Below the pieces are notes generated by a model that was not told the DNA's origin, did not search any database, and worked only from the letters and a program-made list of their open reading frames with translations. From NCBI GenBank assembly GCA_937928295.1, contig CALEYY010000105.1, forward strand, positions 1 to 25,458: a DNA stretch of 25,458 nucleotides, written 5' to 3'. Positions 1-7,557 of the stretch are shown here, piece by piece. The stretch is from an uncultured Moraxellaceae bacterium. Its GTDB lineage: Bacteria; Pseudomonadota; Gammaproteobacteria; Pseudomonadales; Moraxellaceae. The first letter of the stretch is position 1. The number at the start of each line of letters is the position of its first letter. The translations under genes and the position numbers were made by a program.

Positions 1-2
1 AA

Positions 3-161
3 GTCTGCGCACTTGGACGCGCGATCCGCGCTCTGGATGCCGCCCCGCACGGCTCCGATCCTGCCGCAGTCCTGCGCGGTCACTACGATAAGGCTCGCAA
101 GGCGCTGCGCACGGCGCATCAGATCGAAGCCGCACCGGAGGTGCCCCATGCCCCTCGCTAA
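3..161 (+). CDS. 3' end of a hypothetical gene (truncated by the window)
   Basis: The frame is open from the first bases to a TAA at 159-161, giving 52 residues of a charged, Ala/Arg-rich C-terminus with no motif I recognise. Its last codons overlap the next start (ATG 148) by 14 bases, the same tight packing as the genes that follow, which supports it being coding. The start lies outside the window. Confidence 0.6.
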   Translation, partial: VCALGRAIRALDAAPHGSDPAAVLRGHYDKARKALRTAHQIEAAPEVPHAPR

Positions 162-345
162 AACCATCCGCCTGTGGGAGTGCGACCACTGCGGAACAAT
201 TGCACCGTGGGGTGATGGCTGGCGGTCGAAGCTGATTCTGTGCCGCACCCCGGTTCCGCACGATGAAGAAATCGTTGCGTGCAGCGAAGGCTGCGCAATG
301 GCGCTTGATGAGCGCCGTAAGTTTAAGGAGGTGCCCCGTGGCTGA
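148..345 (+). CDS. small Cys-rich (probable zinc-binding) protein
   Basis: This 65-residue protein begins at an ATG preceded by GGAGGTG at 138-144. It has a CDHCG knuckle near residues 11-15, a single Cys near 32 and a CSEGC group near 50, consistent with a small treble-clef or zinc-ribbon fold. The longer upstream reading frame is rejected because the strong ribosome site decides the start. It overlaps the genes on both sides, so it is probably translationally coupled. Function unknown; zinc binding is inferred from cysteine spacing only. Confidence 0.7.
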   Translation: MPLAKTIRLWECDHCGTIAPWGDGWRSKLILCRTPVPHDEEIVACSEGCAMALDERRKFKEVPRG

Positions 346-781
346 TGCGATGATGGATTTGTTGCAAAGGTGTCTCAACCGGATCGAGGAGTTGCGCTCG
401 TGCGAGGCTGACGAGCGGGAGGTGGAGTCACTAGCACAAGACTTGCGCGCAGCCCTCGCCCAGCAGCCCGCGCAGGGCGAGGCGGTGGCTTGGTACGACG
501 GCAACACGTTCTACGCAAACACCGAATCCGCCAGCATGTGCTGCGCCGATATGTCGAAACTGCGCCCCGTGTATTACGCCCCGCCAGCGCCGAGCGTGAG
601 CGTGCCGGTGGCCCCGCCCGCAGCGTTCGCTGAATGGCTGCGCGGCAACATGCCGCCCGACACCATCATCAGCGATCCCGACTGGTGGGCGATGGCAATC
701 TGGTCGGCTGCACGCCGTGCGATCAATGCTGCGCCCGTCGCATCGGGCGGCAAGGCGAGCGTGCCGGATGGAGGTGTGTGA
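338..781 (+). CDS. hypothetical phage protein
   Basis: A 147-residue protein starting at GTG 338 with GGAGGTG just upstream (328-334), overlapping the previous stop. The N-terminal third is a charged helix with heptad-like leucines. The middle contains a segment ending in PVYYAPPAP, and the C-terminal part contains WWAMAIWSAARRA. This arrangement is common in uncharacterised phage and prophage proteins of proteobacteria (recalled, not searched). Function unknown. Confidence 0.65.
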   Translation: MADAMMDLLQRCLNRIEELRSCEADEREVESLAQDLRAALAQQPAQGEAVAWYDGNTFYANTESASMCCADMSKLRPVYYAPPAPSVSVPVAPPAAFAEWLRGNMPPDTIISDPDWWAMAIWSAARRAINAAPVASGGKASVPDGGV

Positions 782-828
782 TGAGCGCAATCACCGCGTG
801 GGGGCAGATGATTGCAGCCAGTAGCTAG
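781..828 (+). CDS. possible 15-codon micro-ORF
   Basis: ATG 781 overlaps the preceding TGA (ATGA) and follows GGAGGTG at 769-775, so a ribosome could start here and make a 15-residue peptide ending at TAG 828. It is the last reading frame before the terminator. It may be a real micropeptide or a decayed gene remnant; length alone cannot decide. Confidence 0.3.
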   Translation: MSAITAWGQMIAASS

Positions 829-835
829 AAATAAA

Positions 836-866
836 AAACCCCGGAGGGTGGTGTCCTCCGGGGTTT
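836..866 (+). terminator. strong hairpin terminator
   Basis: A perfect 12-bp stem (AAACCCCGGAGG / CCTCCGGGGTTT) with a 7-base loop, with A residues on the left and T residues on the right, so it could work in both directions. It closes the operon ending at 828. The following 110 bases hold no gene. Confidence 0.85.
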
Positions 867-1034
867 GCCAGTTACCGCCAACGGGCGTGGCGGGTTGCCG
901 ACATGGTGCGTTTGAGAGCATATCGGCTGTGGGCGGAAGTATACGCCTGCATATTTATAGGTCAAGGATAATTTGTGACCGTTCGTCGGTCTGGCCTATA
1001 CTATTGTCCTCTGCTTTTGAACAGGACAGTGACC
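867..1034 (+). promoter_or_regulatory. intergenic region with sigma70-like promoter for the packaging genes
   Basis: TTGTGA at 973-978 and TATACT at 997-1002 are separated by 18 bp, a plausible sigma70 promoter. AGGA at 1023-1026 is the ribosome site for the ATG at 1035. A second -10-like GATAAT lies at 967-972. No SAS-type leader (ATTCCA) is present here, unlike the promoters to the right. Confidence 0.5.
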
Positions 1035-1775
1035 ATGCCGCTTGCAATGGACAAACACGGGGAAGTGGTTCACATCCCCAAGAGGCGCGACGTATTCCAG
1101 TTTGACGAGGAGGTGGCCGCAGTCTTTGACTCAATGGCCCCTCGCTCGATCCCACTGTACAACGAGGCTCACCGACTGCATGTGTCTTTGCTGCACGAAA
1201 GTCTGCGGCCCGGGGCAGTCGTGGCCGACATCGGTTCCTCCACGGGTCACCTTTTCCGTGCCATTGAGAAGCAGCAAGGCGTTCCTTTCGAGCGGACGGG
1301 TATCGACGGCATTGCTCTGGACCTTTCGTCGCCCATGATGGAGCGCCTGTCGAAAGAGTTCCCCAGCGTGTACACCGTAGTCGCGGACATCGCAGACGCG
1401 CCCGACCTCCCGAAGCCTGCTGATCTCTTGTTCTGCCTCTACGTTCTTCAGTTCATCCACCCCTTTCAAAAGAAAGCGGCTCTGGACTGGATCGTGCGAA
1501 ACACCAAGGTCGGCGGCTGCATGGTGCTCGGCCAGAAGGAGGATGTCGGTCGAGACTGGATGGCTGATCGTTTCTCCGACGAATACTACAAATTCCGAAG
1601 GGACAATGGCTACACTCAAGAAGAGATCGACGCCAAGACTGAGGCCTTGAAGGGCTCCATGTGGCCGATCCTGAACGATGACCTCCTGTGGGAGTTGCGA
1701 GACCGCGACGTGGTAGTCTACGAGACATCACGCTGGCTACAGTTCAGTACGCTGGTTGGAATCAGGAGAGGCTGA
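1035..1775 (+). CDS. class I SAM-dependent methyltransferase, CmoA-like
   Basis: A 246-residue protein. I chose ATG 1035 because AGGA lies 8 bases upstream; the longer frame to 975 runs through the promoter. The glycine-rich SAM-binding loop VADIGSSTGH spans about residues 63-72, followed by the acidic GIDG strand end. The segment before it (FDEEVAAVF..M..RSIP.Y) resembles the N-terminus of CmoA-type carboxy-SAM enzymes, a resemblance shared by other phage methyltransferases near terminase genes. The substrate cannot be read from the sequence: DNA, RNA or a small molecule are all possible. It ends one base before the next start, so the two are co-transcribed. Confidence 0.75.
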   Translation: MPLAMDKHGEVVHIPKRRDVFQFDEEVAAVFDSMAPRSIPLYNEAHRLHVSLLHESLRPGAVVADIGSSTGHLFRAIEKQQGVPFERTGIDGIALDLSSPMMERLSKEFPSVYTVVADIADAPDLPKPADLLFCLYVLQFIHPFQKKAALDWIVRNTKVGGCMVLGQKEDVGRDWMADRFSDEYYKFRRDNGYTQEEIDAKTEALKGSMWPILNDDLLWELRDRDVVVYETSRWLQFSTLVGIRRG

Positions 1776-1776
1776 C

Positions 1777-2565
1777 ATGGTCGCAGACGCAGCACCCGCA
1801 GAACCACGCCGCCGTCGAATGGTCAGTCGGCGTGGCATGGCGTTTAGCGCCAATGGGATTTCGCAATCCACCAGCGGCGGTGGTGTGGACGATGGCGAAG
1901 ATCAGGTTGAGGCTCCAGTCGAAGACCTGAATGCCGCTGTACTTGCAGCCACGCCAGAGACTCGCCGGATAACCGAAGACCAGCAGTCGGCGATGGCCCG
2001 TGACGCCATGAACGCTGAGGAGTTCACGCCCCGCAACCGGCTTCAGCAGGTAGCCCACCGGTCCAGCGAGTACGAACGCGAGTATCGTCTCCAGCTTCTG
2101 CACCGCTTGTTGATGCGCAATCTGCCGCTCGATGAGATTGCGGCCCAGCTTGGTGTGTCCGTCAGCACGGTCATGCGGGACCGCACCGAACTCAAGGAGC
2201 GCCTGCGCAGCGCGGCCAAGGGTCTCGACATCGAAGAGATGATCGGCAACTCCAAAGGCTTCTACGAGGAGGTGCAGGCTATGGCGATGCGGGCCGCGTC
2301 GAACAGCAATACCCCGATGCCCATGCGTCTGGCGGCAATGCGTACCGCTCTGGCCTCCCACAATGACATGCACCGCTTCTATCAGGCCTCTGGCGTCTAC
2401 GACACGCTCCGCTTCCGCAAGGGCGCTAGCGAGGGCGCACAGACCGACATCCAGCGCCTCATGGCACTGACTGACGAGATGCTTGTCGAGGCCCGCCGCG
2501 ACAACCGGACCTCGGACCCGCTAGGTCCCTTCTCCGGGGATGATCGTGAGGTTGTAGACCTATGA
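1777..2565 (+). CDS. terS: helix-turn-helix protein, probable terminase small subunit
   Basis: A 262-residue protein starting at ATG 1777 (AGGAG at 1763-1767). The N-terminus is basic and low-complexity. A helix-turn-helix, LPLDEIAAQLGVSVSTVMRD, sits at about residues 115-135, followed by long charged helices. It overlaps the large terminase by 4 bases (ATGA at 2562-2565). A DNA-binding protein directly before the large terminase is typically the small subunit that recognises the packaging site. The role is inferred from position plus the HTH; no family-specific motif was seen. Confidence 0.65.
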   Translation: MVADAAPAEPRRRRMVSRRGMAFSANGISQSTSGGGVDDGEDQVEAPVEDLNAAVLAATPETRRITEDQQSAMARDAMNAEEFTPRNRLQQVAHRSSEYEREYRLQLLHRLLMRNLPLDEIAAQLGVSVSTVMRDRTELKERLRSAAKGLDIEEMIGNSKGFYEEVQAMAMRAASNSNTPMPMRLAAMRTALASHNDMHRFYQASGVYDTLRFRKGASEGAQTDIQRLMALTDEMLVEARRDNRTSDPLGPFSGDDREVVDL

Positions 2566-4535
2566 CCGAAGTCCGCAAGGTGCGCCAACGCGCACCTATG
2601 GTGGTTCCCGCGCCAGCCCCGGTTTTGAAATCAATTTCACGCCGGGAGTCCGACATTCTGGCGCGGGCTCGCGAGGCTTCCGCAGGCTTCTCTAACCGCC
2701 TGTTTGCCGAGATGTACGTGGAGGCGCTTGAGCGCCGAATCCGGGAAGGCGACGACAGCCTTTACCGTTTCATGAACCATCTGGAGCAGTCGCCGGTCAG
2801 CATCGAGGCTTTTCTCGATGACCCGGAGTTCATGGGCGGCACCGACCTTACGATGTGGCCGGAGGTACGGGCTGCGATCATCGACATCAACAAGGATTGG
2901 TGGCGCGGAGTGGACCGAGGCGCACACCATGAAGCTGTTCTCATGGGCTGTACCTCTTCCGGCAAGACCACTATCTCTCTGGTCACGACTCTCTACCACA
3001 GCCACATCCTTGGTTGCCTGAAGCAACCACAGACCGTCTACGGCCTCCCGAAGGCCACGTCCATCGTCTTCCCGATTATGGCGGCGAAGCCGCACGTCAC
3101 CAAGAAGGTGGTCTACCAGCCGCTGCGAAAGATGATCGAGGATATTCCTTGGTTCCAGAAGCATCTGCCTCTGGACAAGCTGATCGAATCGGAAATCTAT
3201 TTCAGCGACAAGAACATTCGTATCGCGGTAGGCGGGGCAGACGCAGACTCCATTCTTGGTGAAGCCGTGATCGGCGGCATCATTGACGAAGTTAACTTCA
3301 TGAACGTGGTTCTGAAGTCCAAGAAGGCAGAAGTGACCAGCGGGCGGGCCGGTGTCTACGATCAGGCTACGACCATCTACGAAGCGATGAGCCGACGCAA
3401 GAAAGGTCGATTCATCAGCAAGGGTCCGATGATTGGCGTGGTGATGGTGTCCTCCTCCACTCGCTACAAGGGAGACTTCACGGACAAGCGCAAGGCGCAC
3501 GTCGAGAAGACTGGCGAGAAGGGCGTCTACATCTACAACAAGAAGCAGTATGAGGTATGGCCGAAGGATCGCTACAGCGGCGTGACCTTCCGACTGTTGG
3601 TGGGTAACGAGGTTCTGACAGACACGCGAGTGCTTGAGGATGGGGAGAAGACACCAGAGGGCGCACTGATTCTTGACGTGCCTATCGAGTACAAGGACGA
3701 CTTCCTGAAGAACCCGCATGACTCGCTGCGAGACATCGTGGGTATGTCCACCAGCAGTGTCTCGCCGTTCTTCCGCCGCCGCTTCAAGATTCTGGAGTGC
3801 ATTCAGGCGGGCGCGGACGAAGGCCTACAGAGCTTCCTCGTCAAGGACAATGTCATTCTCGGCGTGGACGGTATGCCACAGGTGAAGCCGGGGCATTACT
3901 GCATGAACCCCTCCCGTCCACGATACGTCCACATCGACTTGTCGCTGACGGGTGACCGCTGCGGCGTAGCCATGCTCCGCTTTGACGGCATGCACAAGTG
4001 CGAGCGCGAGAACGGGATGATCGAGATGCTGCCTGAGTGCAGTGTCGAATTGGCGTGCAGCATCGAGCCGGATACCCAGCACGAAATCCAGATTGCAGAA
4101 GTTCGGCTCTGGGTCAAAATGCTGCGGGACAGGTACGGCTACCCTATCAAGGTGGTGACCTACGACGGATTCATGAGCACCGAGTCCCGACAGCAGTGGA
4201 AGAAGGAAGGAATGAAGACAGGGCACGTCTCTGTTGACAAGACTTCTGTGCCGTACAAGCAGTTCCGTGACGGCATCAGTGACGGGCGCGTGAAGATGTT
4301 CGACAACGATGTGCTTACCTCTGAGCTATTCGACTTGGAGTATGATGCCGTCAAGGACAAAGTCGATCACCCGGTGAACGGCAGCAAGGACGTAGCGGAC
4401 GCAGTATGCGGGGCGTACTCCACCCTGATCGAGCGTCGTTCCTCTTGGGTACCAGCCGCGCAGGATGACGCGAATTACGCGGCGGCAGAGCGGGCTGAGT
4501 TTGACTCTCGCTTTGATGCGGGGCGGACTCTGTAG
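2562..4535 (+). CDS. terL: terminase large subunit
   Basis: The 657-residue DNA-packaging motor, an ATPase plus nuclease that fills the prohead and cuts the concatemer. Walker A GCTSSGKT is at residues 129-136 and Walker B IIDE ends at D242-E243. The C-terminal RNase H-fold nuclease shows D459 in YVHIDLS, D535 in VTYDG and D610/D613 in DVADAV. Length is usual for the family. The start ATG overlaps the preceding stop. One perfect copy of the 14-bp palindrome lies inside codons 22-26 (2626-2639), which is unusual for an essential late gene. Confidence 0.95.
   Translation: MTEVRKVRQRAPMVVPAPAPVLKSISRRESDILARAREASAGFSNRLFAEMYVEALERRIREGDDSLYRFMNHLEQSPVSIEAFLDDPEFMGGTDLTMWPEVRAAIIDINKDWWRGVDRGAHHEAVLMGCTSSGKTTISLVTTLYHSHILGCLKQPQTVYGLPKATSIVFPIMAAKPHVTKKVVYQPLRKMIEDIPWFQKHLPLDKLIESEIYFSDKNIRIAVGGADADSILGEAVIGGIIDEVNFMNVVLKSKKAEVTSGRAGVYDQATTIYEAMSRRKKGRFISKGPMIGVVMVSSSTRYKGDFTDKRKAHVEKTGEKGVYIYNKKQYEVWPKDRYSGVTFRLLVGNEVLTDTRVLEDGEKTPEGALILDVPIEYKDDFLKNPHDSLRDIVGMSTSSVSPFFRRRFKILECIQAGADEGLQSFLVKDNVILGVDGMPQVKPGHYCMNPSRPRYVHIDLSLTGDRCGVAMLRFDGMHKCERENGMIEMLPECSVELACSIEPDTQHEIQIAEVRLWVKMLRDRYGYPIKVVTYDGFMSTESRQQWKKEGMKTGHVSVDKTSVPYKQFRDGISDGRVKMFDNDVLTSELFDLEYDAVKDKVDHPVNGSKDVADAVCGAYSTLIERRSSWVPAAQDDANYAAAERAEFDSRFDAGRTL
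2626..2639. promoter_or_regulatory. operator-like palindrome, copy 1 (perfect)
   Basis: TGAAATCAATTTCA, perfect 6-2-6 palindrome, located inside the 5' end of the terminase gene. A bound protein would lie in the path of transcription, as a stoperator would. Confidence 0.7.
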
Positions 4536-4557
4536 GTAGCTATCGCAAAGTGGTCGA

Positions 4558-4584
4558 GGGATAATGTCTATCCACCATACGGAG
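4558..4584 (+). promoter_or_regulatory. promoter and leader of the membrane-protein/thyX operon
   Basis: GATAAT at 4560-4565 is a -10-like hexamer. CCATACGGAGA at 4575-4585 is a diverged copy of the recurrent leader (compare CCATACCGGAGA at 24735) and supplies the ribosome site for ATG 4591. No clear -35. Confidence 0.45.
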
Positions 4585-4590
4585 ACAATA

Positions 4591-4887
4591 ATGACAACCA
4601 TCCCGGAATACCTCTTCTTCGCCTACTTTGCGATGGCGTTCATCAAGATGGCGCTCTGTGCCCCCAGCATCGGCGTCGCCGTCAACGTACTCATCCGCCT
4701 GAACCACGCGAAGCCCTCCAAGGCTCTGGAATACGCCGTGATGGTTCCCGCGCTGGTCGGTGTCCTTGTCCTCGCAACGTGGCCTCTGTCCCTCATCGTG
4801 GAGCGCACAGGCTTCTTCCTGATGTACCGGACCAAGACGGTCATTCGCCAGTGCGTTGCCGGACATCGGATGCTTGCCAAGGTCTGA
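4591..4887 (+). CDS. small membrane protein with two predicted transmembrane helices
   Basis: A 98-residue protein. ATG 4591 is chosen over 4564 because GGAG lies 6 bases before it. Hydrophobic segments at about residues 7-33 and 50-72 would span the inner membrane, joined by a short basic loop and followed by a basic C-terminus. Function unknown; position before thyX suggests early or middle expression. No signal peptide cleavage site or catalytic motif is visible. Confidence 0.65.
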   Translation: MTTIPEYLFFAYFAMAFIKMALCAPSIGVAVNVLIRLNHAKPSKALEYAVMVPALVGVLVLATWPLSLIVERTGFFLMYRTKTVIRQCVAGHRMLAKV

Positions 4888-4888
4888 T

Positions 4889-4902
4889 TGAAAACGATTT
4901 CA
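4889..4902. promoter_or_regulatory. operator-like palindrome, copy 2, at the thyX ribosome site
   Basis: TGAAAACGATTTCA, with the left arm diverged. It ends 2 bases before AGGAG at 4904-4908 and 12 bases before the thyX ATG, and begins 1 base after the preceding stop codon. Binding here could block elongation into thyX. Confidence 0.6.
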
Positions 4903-4914
4903 CAGGAGAAAACG

Positions 4915-5556
4915 ATGTCAACAGTAAAGCTGGTTTGGGCAACCCCCAACATCGACGACATTCTGGCGTACATCGCCCGGGTCTCGAACCCGGACGGGCA
5001 GGACAAGCCGGTGGGTGACCTCTTCAACTACATGATGAAGGCAGGGCACTCCTCCCCGTTCCAGATGGCGAACGTCTGCGTCGAACTGAATACCACGAGG
5101 GACATTTCGCGTCAGGTCCTGCGGCATTGGACCATCCTTCCGCAGGAATTCAGCCAGCGCTACCAAGTGATCGGCGCACTCGGAGACATGGAGTTTCGGG
5201 AGTTTCGCACGCAGCACGCGAAGAACCGGCAGCTTTCGCTGGAGGTGGATGCCGAGGACCCCCGCCACGCAGAGTGGAAGCAGAAACAGGCAGCAGTCAT
5301 CGCGGCAGTCAACGACGCCTACGAGTGGTGTTTGGCAAACGGCGGGGCGAAGGAGGTTGCCCGGATCGTGCTTCCGGAAGGCATGACGCCTACCCGCCTG
5401 TACCTGAACGCACCCATCCGCACGTGGATTTTCTACCTTCGAGAGCGACTGGGTGAAGGCACCCAGAAAGAGCATCGGGTGGTGGCACGGCAGATGATGG
5501 AGGTGATCCGAAAAGAAGCGCCTATCGTCATCCGCGCTTTCTTTCCGGACCTCTGA
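4915..5556 (+). CDS. thyX: flavin-dependent thymidylate synthase ThyX
   Basis: A 213-residue enzyme that makes dTMP from dUMP using FAD, NADPH and methylene-tetrahydrofolate, the alternative to ThyA. The ThyX signature is at residues 70-83, read here as RHW...PQEFSQRY. The canonical form is RHRxxSxNExSxRY, so the third Arg is Trp and the first Ser is Leu, while R70, H71, E78, S80, R82 and Y83 are kept. The C-terminal TQKEHR segment fits the nucleotide-binding arginine region. ATG 4915 follows CACAGGAG. dcd follows after one base, giving a dTMP supply unit. Confidence 0.92.
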   Translation: MSTVKLVWATPNIDDILAYIARVSNPDGQDKPVGDLFNYMMKAGHSSPFQMANVCVELNTTRDISRQVLRHWTILPQEFSQRYQVIGALGDMEFREFRTQHAKNRQLSLEVDAEDPRHAEWKQKQAAVIAAVNDAYEWCLANGGAKEVARIVLPEGMTPTRLYLNAPIRTWIFYLRERLGEGTQKEHRVVARQMMEVIRKEAPIVIRAFFPDL

Positions 5557-5557
5557 C

Positions 5558-6136
5558 ATGGAAGGTCTTCTGTCGTACGAAGAACTCTGCCTTGAGGTTC
5601 TGAAGAAGCACGTCATGGTCGGCGTGGGATCAGACGGTCGTCGGGTGGAGCTTGGGTTCAAGAACGTGAACTCAAGCAGCATCGAACTGCACATGGGAGA
5701 CTTCGTGTTGCAGGAGCTTCCGCCGATCAGCCATAGCGTTCTGGATTTCCGGGCGCGAGAGAAGCTGGAGGTGCGGCGGGTCGCTCTCGACAAGGAGGAT
5801 GGTTTCGTTCTGGCCCCGGGGCAGTTCATCCTCGCAGAGTCCCATGAGATGTTCTTCCTGCCGAACCATCTCTCCTGCGAGTACAAGATGAAGTCGAGCA
5901 TGGCCCGCATCGGTCTGGAGCATCTGAACTCCGGATGGTGCGGGGCGGGGTGGAACGGCTCCGTCCTGACGCTTGAACTCAAGAACCTGACAAGCCATCA
6001 TTCAATCAGGCTCCGTCCCGGCGACGCTATCGGGCAGATGGTGTTCTACCGTCATGCTCCGGTACCGTCCGAGCGCAGCTACGCTGCACGGGGAAGGTAC
6101 AACCGCCACAACACTGTCGAAACCATTCAGGAGTAA
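5558..6136 (+). CDS. dcd: dCTP deaminase / dUTPase-family enzyme
   Basis: A 192-residue protein that would convert dCTP to dUTP (and possibly on to dUMP), feeding ThyX. The trimeric-family core is visible as KSSMARIGL (residues 112-120) and TLELKN (138-143). K112, S113, S114, R117 and E140 correspond by my alignment to R110, S111, S112, R115 and E138 of E. coli Dcd, so the catalytic Glu is present. The tail SYAARGRYNRHNTV resembles the flexible C-terminal lid that closes on nucleotide. Insertions around residues 124-133 (WCGAGWNG) replace the usual GxxDPGFxG. Whether it is a deaminase only or bifunctional cannot be told. Confidence 0.88.
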   Translation: MEGLLSYEELCLEVLKKHVMVGVGSDGRRVELGFKNVNSSSIELHMGDFVLQELPPISHSVLDFRAREKLEVRRVALDKEDGFVLAPGQFILAESHEMFFLPNHLSCEYKMKSSMARIGLEHLNSGWCGAGWNGSVLTLELKNLTSHHSIRLRPGDAIGQMVFYRHAPVPSERSYAARGRYNRHNTVETIQE

Positions 6137-6139
6137 GCC

Positions 6140-6397
6140 GTGGAAAATCAGCACCGAAAAATCAGCGGGTACCGGGAACTCAGTCAGGAAGAAATCGACC
6201 TGATGAACGAAGTTAAGGCTCACGGCGCTGCTCTGGAGGCTACACTGAAGAAGATCAGAGCCCATCTGTCTGCCATTCCGGGGCCGGGGAGTACCGATGT
6301 ATACGAGGCATCGAGGTGGGTTTCGATCAGCGCCACGCATCTTCAGCAAGGGCTCATGGCCGCAACCCGGGCTGTCGCGAAGCCCGATTTCTTTTAA
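6140..6397 (+). CDS. acb2: Acb2-like anti-CBASS cyclic-nucleotide sponge
   Basis: An 85-residue protein, GTG start 3 bases after dcd. The N-terminus carries the pattern QHRKISGYRELSQEEIDLMN followed by EVK, and the C-terminal half carries RWVSISATHLQQGLMAATRAVAKP. I recognise this as the family (DUF7681) containing Acb2 of Pseudomonas phage PaMx33 and Vs.4 of T4, small helical hexamers that sequester cyclic di- and trinucleotides and so block CBASS effectors. Y11 and K26, recalled as ligand-contacting residues in PaMx33 Acb2, fall at the same numbers here. Activity is inferred from family membership. Confidence 0.82.
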   Translation: MENQHRKISGYRELSQEEIDLMNEVKAHGAALEATLKKIRAHLSAIPGPGSTDVYEASRWVSISATHLQQGLMAATRAVAKPDFF

Positions 6398-6398
6398 A

Positions 6399-6593
6399 GT
6401 GGCGACGGTCAAGCAAGTCGAGGTCTCTTGCGTTGTGAAGCGGGAGACCTCTTTGGCTTTGCTGGTTTTCGACGGCACGCGGGAGGTGTGGGTACCCAAG
6501 TCCCAGATCAGTGATTACGGCGAAGACCGGCAGGGAAATACGACATCAATCTTCATCCCGGAATGGTTGGCTGAAGAGAAGGATCTGATTTAG
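6399..6593 (+). CDS. conserved small phage protein (VWVPKSQI / PEWLAEEK type)
   Basis: A 64-residue protein starting at GTG 6399 directly after the preceding TAA, with no ribosome site of its own, so probably translated by coupling. Segments VWVPKSQISD and IPEWLAEEKDLI match, by recollection, a widespread small phage/prophage protein of unknown function often found beside DNA metabolism genes. Predicted mostly beta with a C-terminal helix. Confidence 0.72.
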   Translation: MATVKQVEVSCVVKRETSLALLVFDGTREVWVPKSQISDYGEDRQGNTTSIFIPEWLAEEKDLI

Positions 6594-6603
6594 GAGAAAC
6601 GGT

Positions 6604-7515
6604 GTGACGAAGATTCGCCCCATGCTCGCGGCTAGCAAACCGGTTACCCCAGAAGACTTGAACTGGGCGCACGGACCGTTCTGGGTATCCCCCAAACTGG
6701 ACGGCATCCGGAACTTGCAAATAGATTCTGTAAGCAAGAGCCGTAAGTTGCTCGACCTACCGAATCTCCATATCCAGCGCACGCTGGCACGGCCCGAGCT
6801 TGACGGTTTGGACGGTGAGTTGGTGGTAGGCTCGCCGACCGCCCCAGACTGCATCAACGCCAGCACTTCTGGCGTCATGAGTCGTGGCGGCGAGCCTGAT
6901 TTCACCTACTTCGTGTTCGACCTCTGGGACGTGCCTAACATCGGCTACCGGCAGAGAAAGGGAGCCGCCGCTCGTAGGGTGTCCGAGCTTCGTGACCGAG
7001 GCCTTCCTGTGGCTTGGGTTCGTCAGGCGCTCTGCCGTAACTCTTCGGAAGTCGAGGCCGCAATAGCAGAGAACTACGAGAGTGGCTATGAGGGCTCTAT
7101 CATCCGGAGCTTCAATGGACGCTACAAGTACAACCGGTCCACCCTAGGTGAGCAACTGCTTCTCAAGGTGAAAGAGTCAGTAGACGCAGAGATGCGCGTC
7201 ACTGATTTCATCGAGATGCAGCACAACAACAATGAGGCACAGGTGAATGAGCTTGGCCTGACGAAGCGAACCACGCACAAGGCCAACAAGATCGGGGCCG
7301 GTACGCTGGGGAAGATGAAGGGGATCGACCTCGCGACCGGACAGCCGATCACGGTGGGGCCGGGGAAGATGACCGACGAGGAGAAGCTGCACGTATGGCT
7401 GAACCAAGACACGTATCGGGGCCGTATCAGCAAGTACCGGTATGGGAAGCACGGTGTCCTTGAGCTTCCTAGGTTTCCGAGACACATCGTATGGAGAAGC
7501 GAAATCGACCTGTAA
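6604..7515 (+). CDS. lig: ATP-dependent DNA ligase
   Basis: A 303-residue, T7-type minimal ligase that seals nicks in duplex DNA using ATP. Motif I is KLDGIR with the AMP-accepting K31; motif III LDGELVV has E72; motif IV YEGSII has E163-G164; motif V LLKVK has K188 and K190. Length fits a nucleotidyltransferase domain plus a small OB domain. The start GTG 6604 follows AGGAG at 6593-6597. It is last in the thyX-dcd operon, with a 42-base gap to the next gene. Confidence 0.93.
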   Translation: MTKIRPMLAASKPVTPEDLNWAHGPFWVSPKLDGIRNLQIDSVSKSRKLLDLPNLHIQRTLARPELDGLDGELVVGSPTAPDCINASTSGVMSRGGEPDFTYFVFDLWDVPNIGYRQRKGAAARRVSELRDRGLPVAWVRQALCRNSSEVEAAIAENYESGYEGSIIRSFNGRYKYNRSTLGEQLLLKVKESVDAEMRVTDFIEMQHNNNEAQVNELGLTKRTTHKANKIGAGTLGKMKGIDLATGQPITVGPGKMTDEEKLHVWLNQDTYRGRISKYRYGKHGVLELPRFPRHIVWRSEIDL

Positions 7516-7557
7516 TTCTGCTGAGATTTTCGCAATAGCCCTATAGGTATTTTAGTC
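7516..7557 (+). other. short intergenic region with CCTATAGG palindrome
   Basis: A 42-base AT-rich gap. CCTATAGG at 7540-7547 is a perfect 8-bp palindrome 10 bases before the next ATG. No good Shine-Dalgarno or leader motif is present, so the initiation signal for the following gene is unclear. Confidence 0.35.

Noticed and set aside
2637..3719. 360-residue open frame on the minus strand opposite the terminase
   Set aside because: It is the antisense shadow of a strongly supported terminase with intact motifs; it has no ribosome site or recognisable protein features.
7535..7547. T7-type promoter suggested by CCCTATAGG
   Set aside because: Only the short CTATAGG core matches; the rest of the T7-like consensus is absent and no phage RNA polymerase is seen here.
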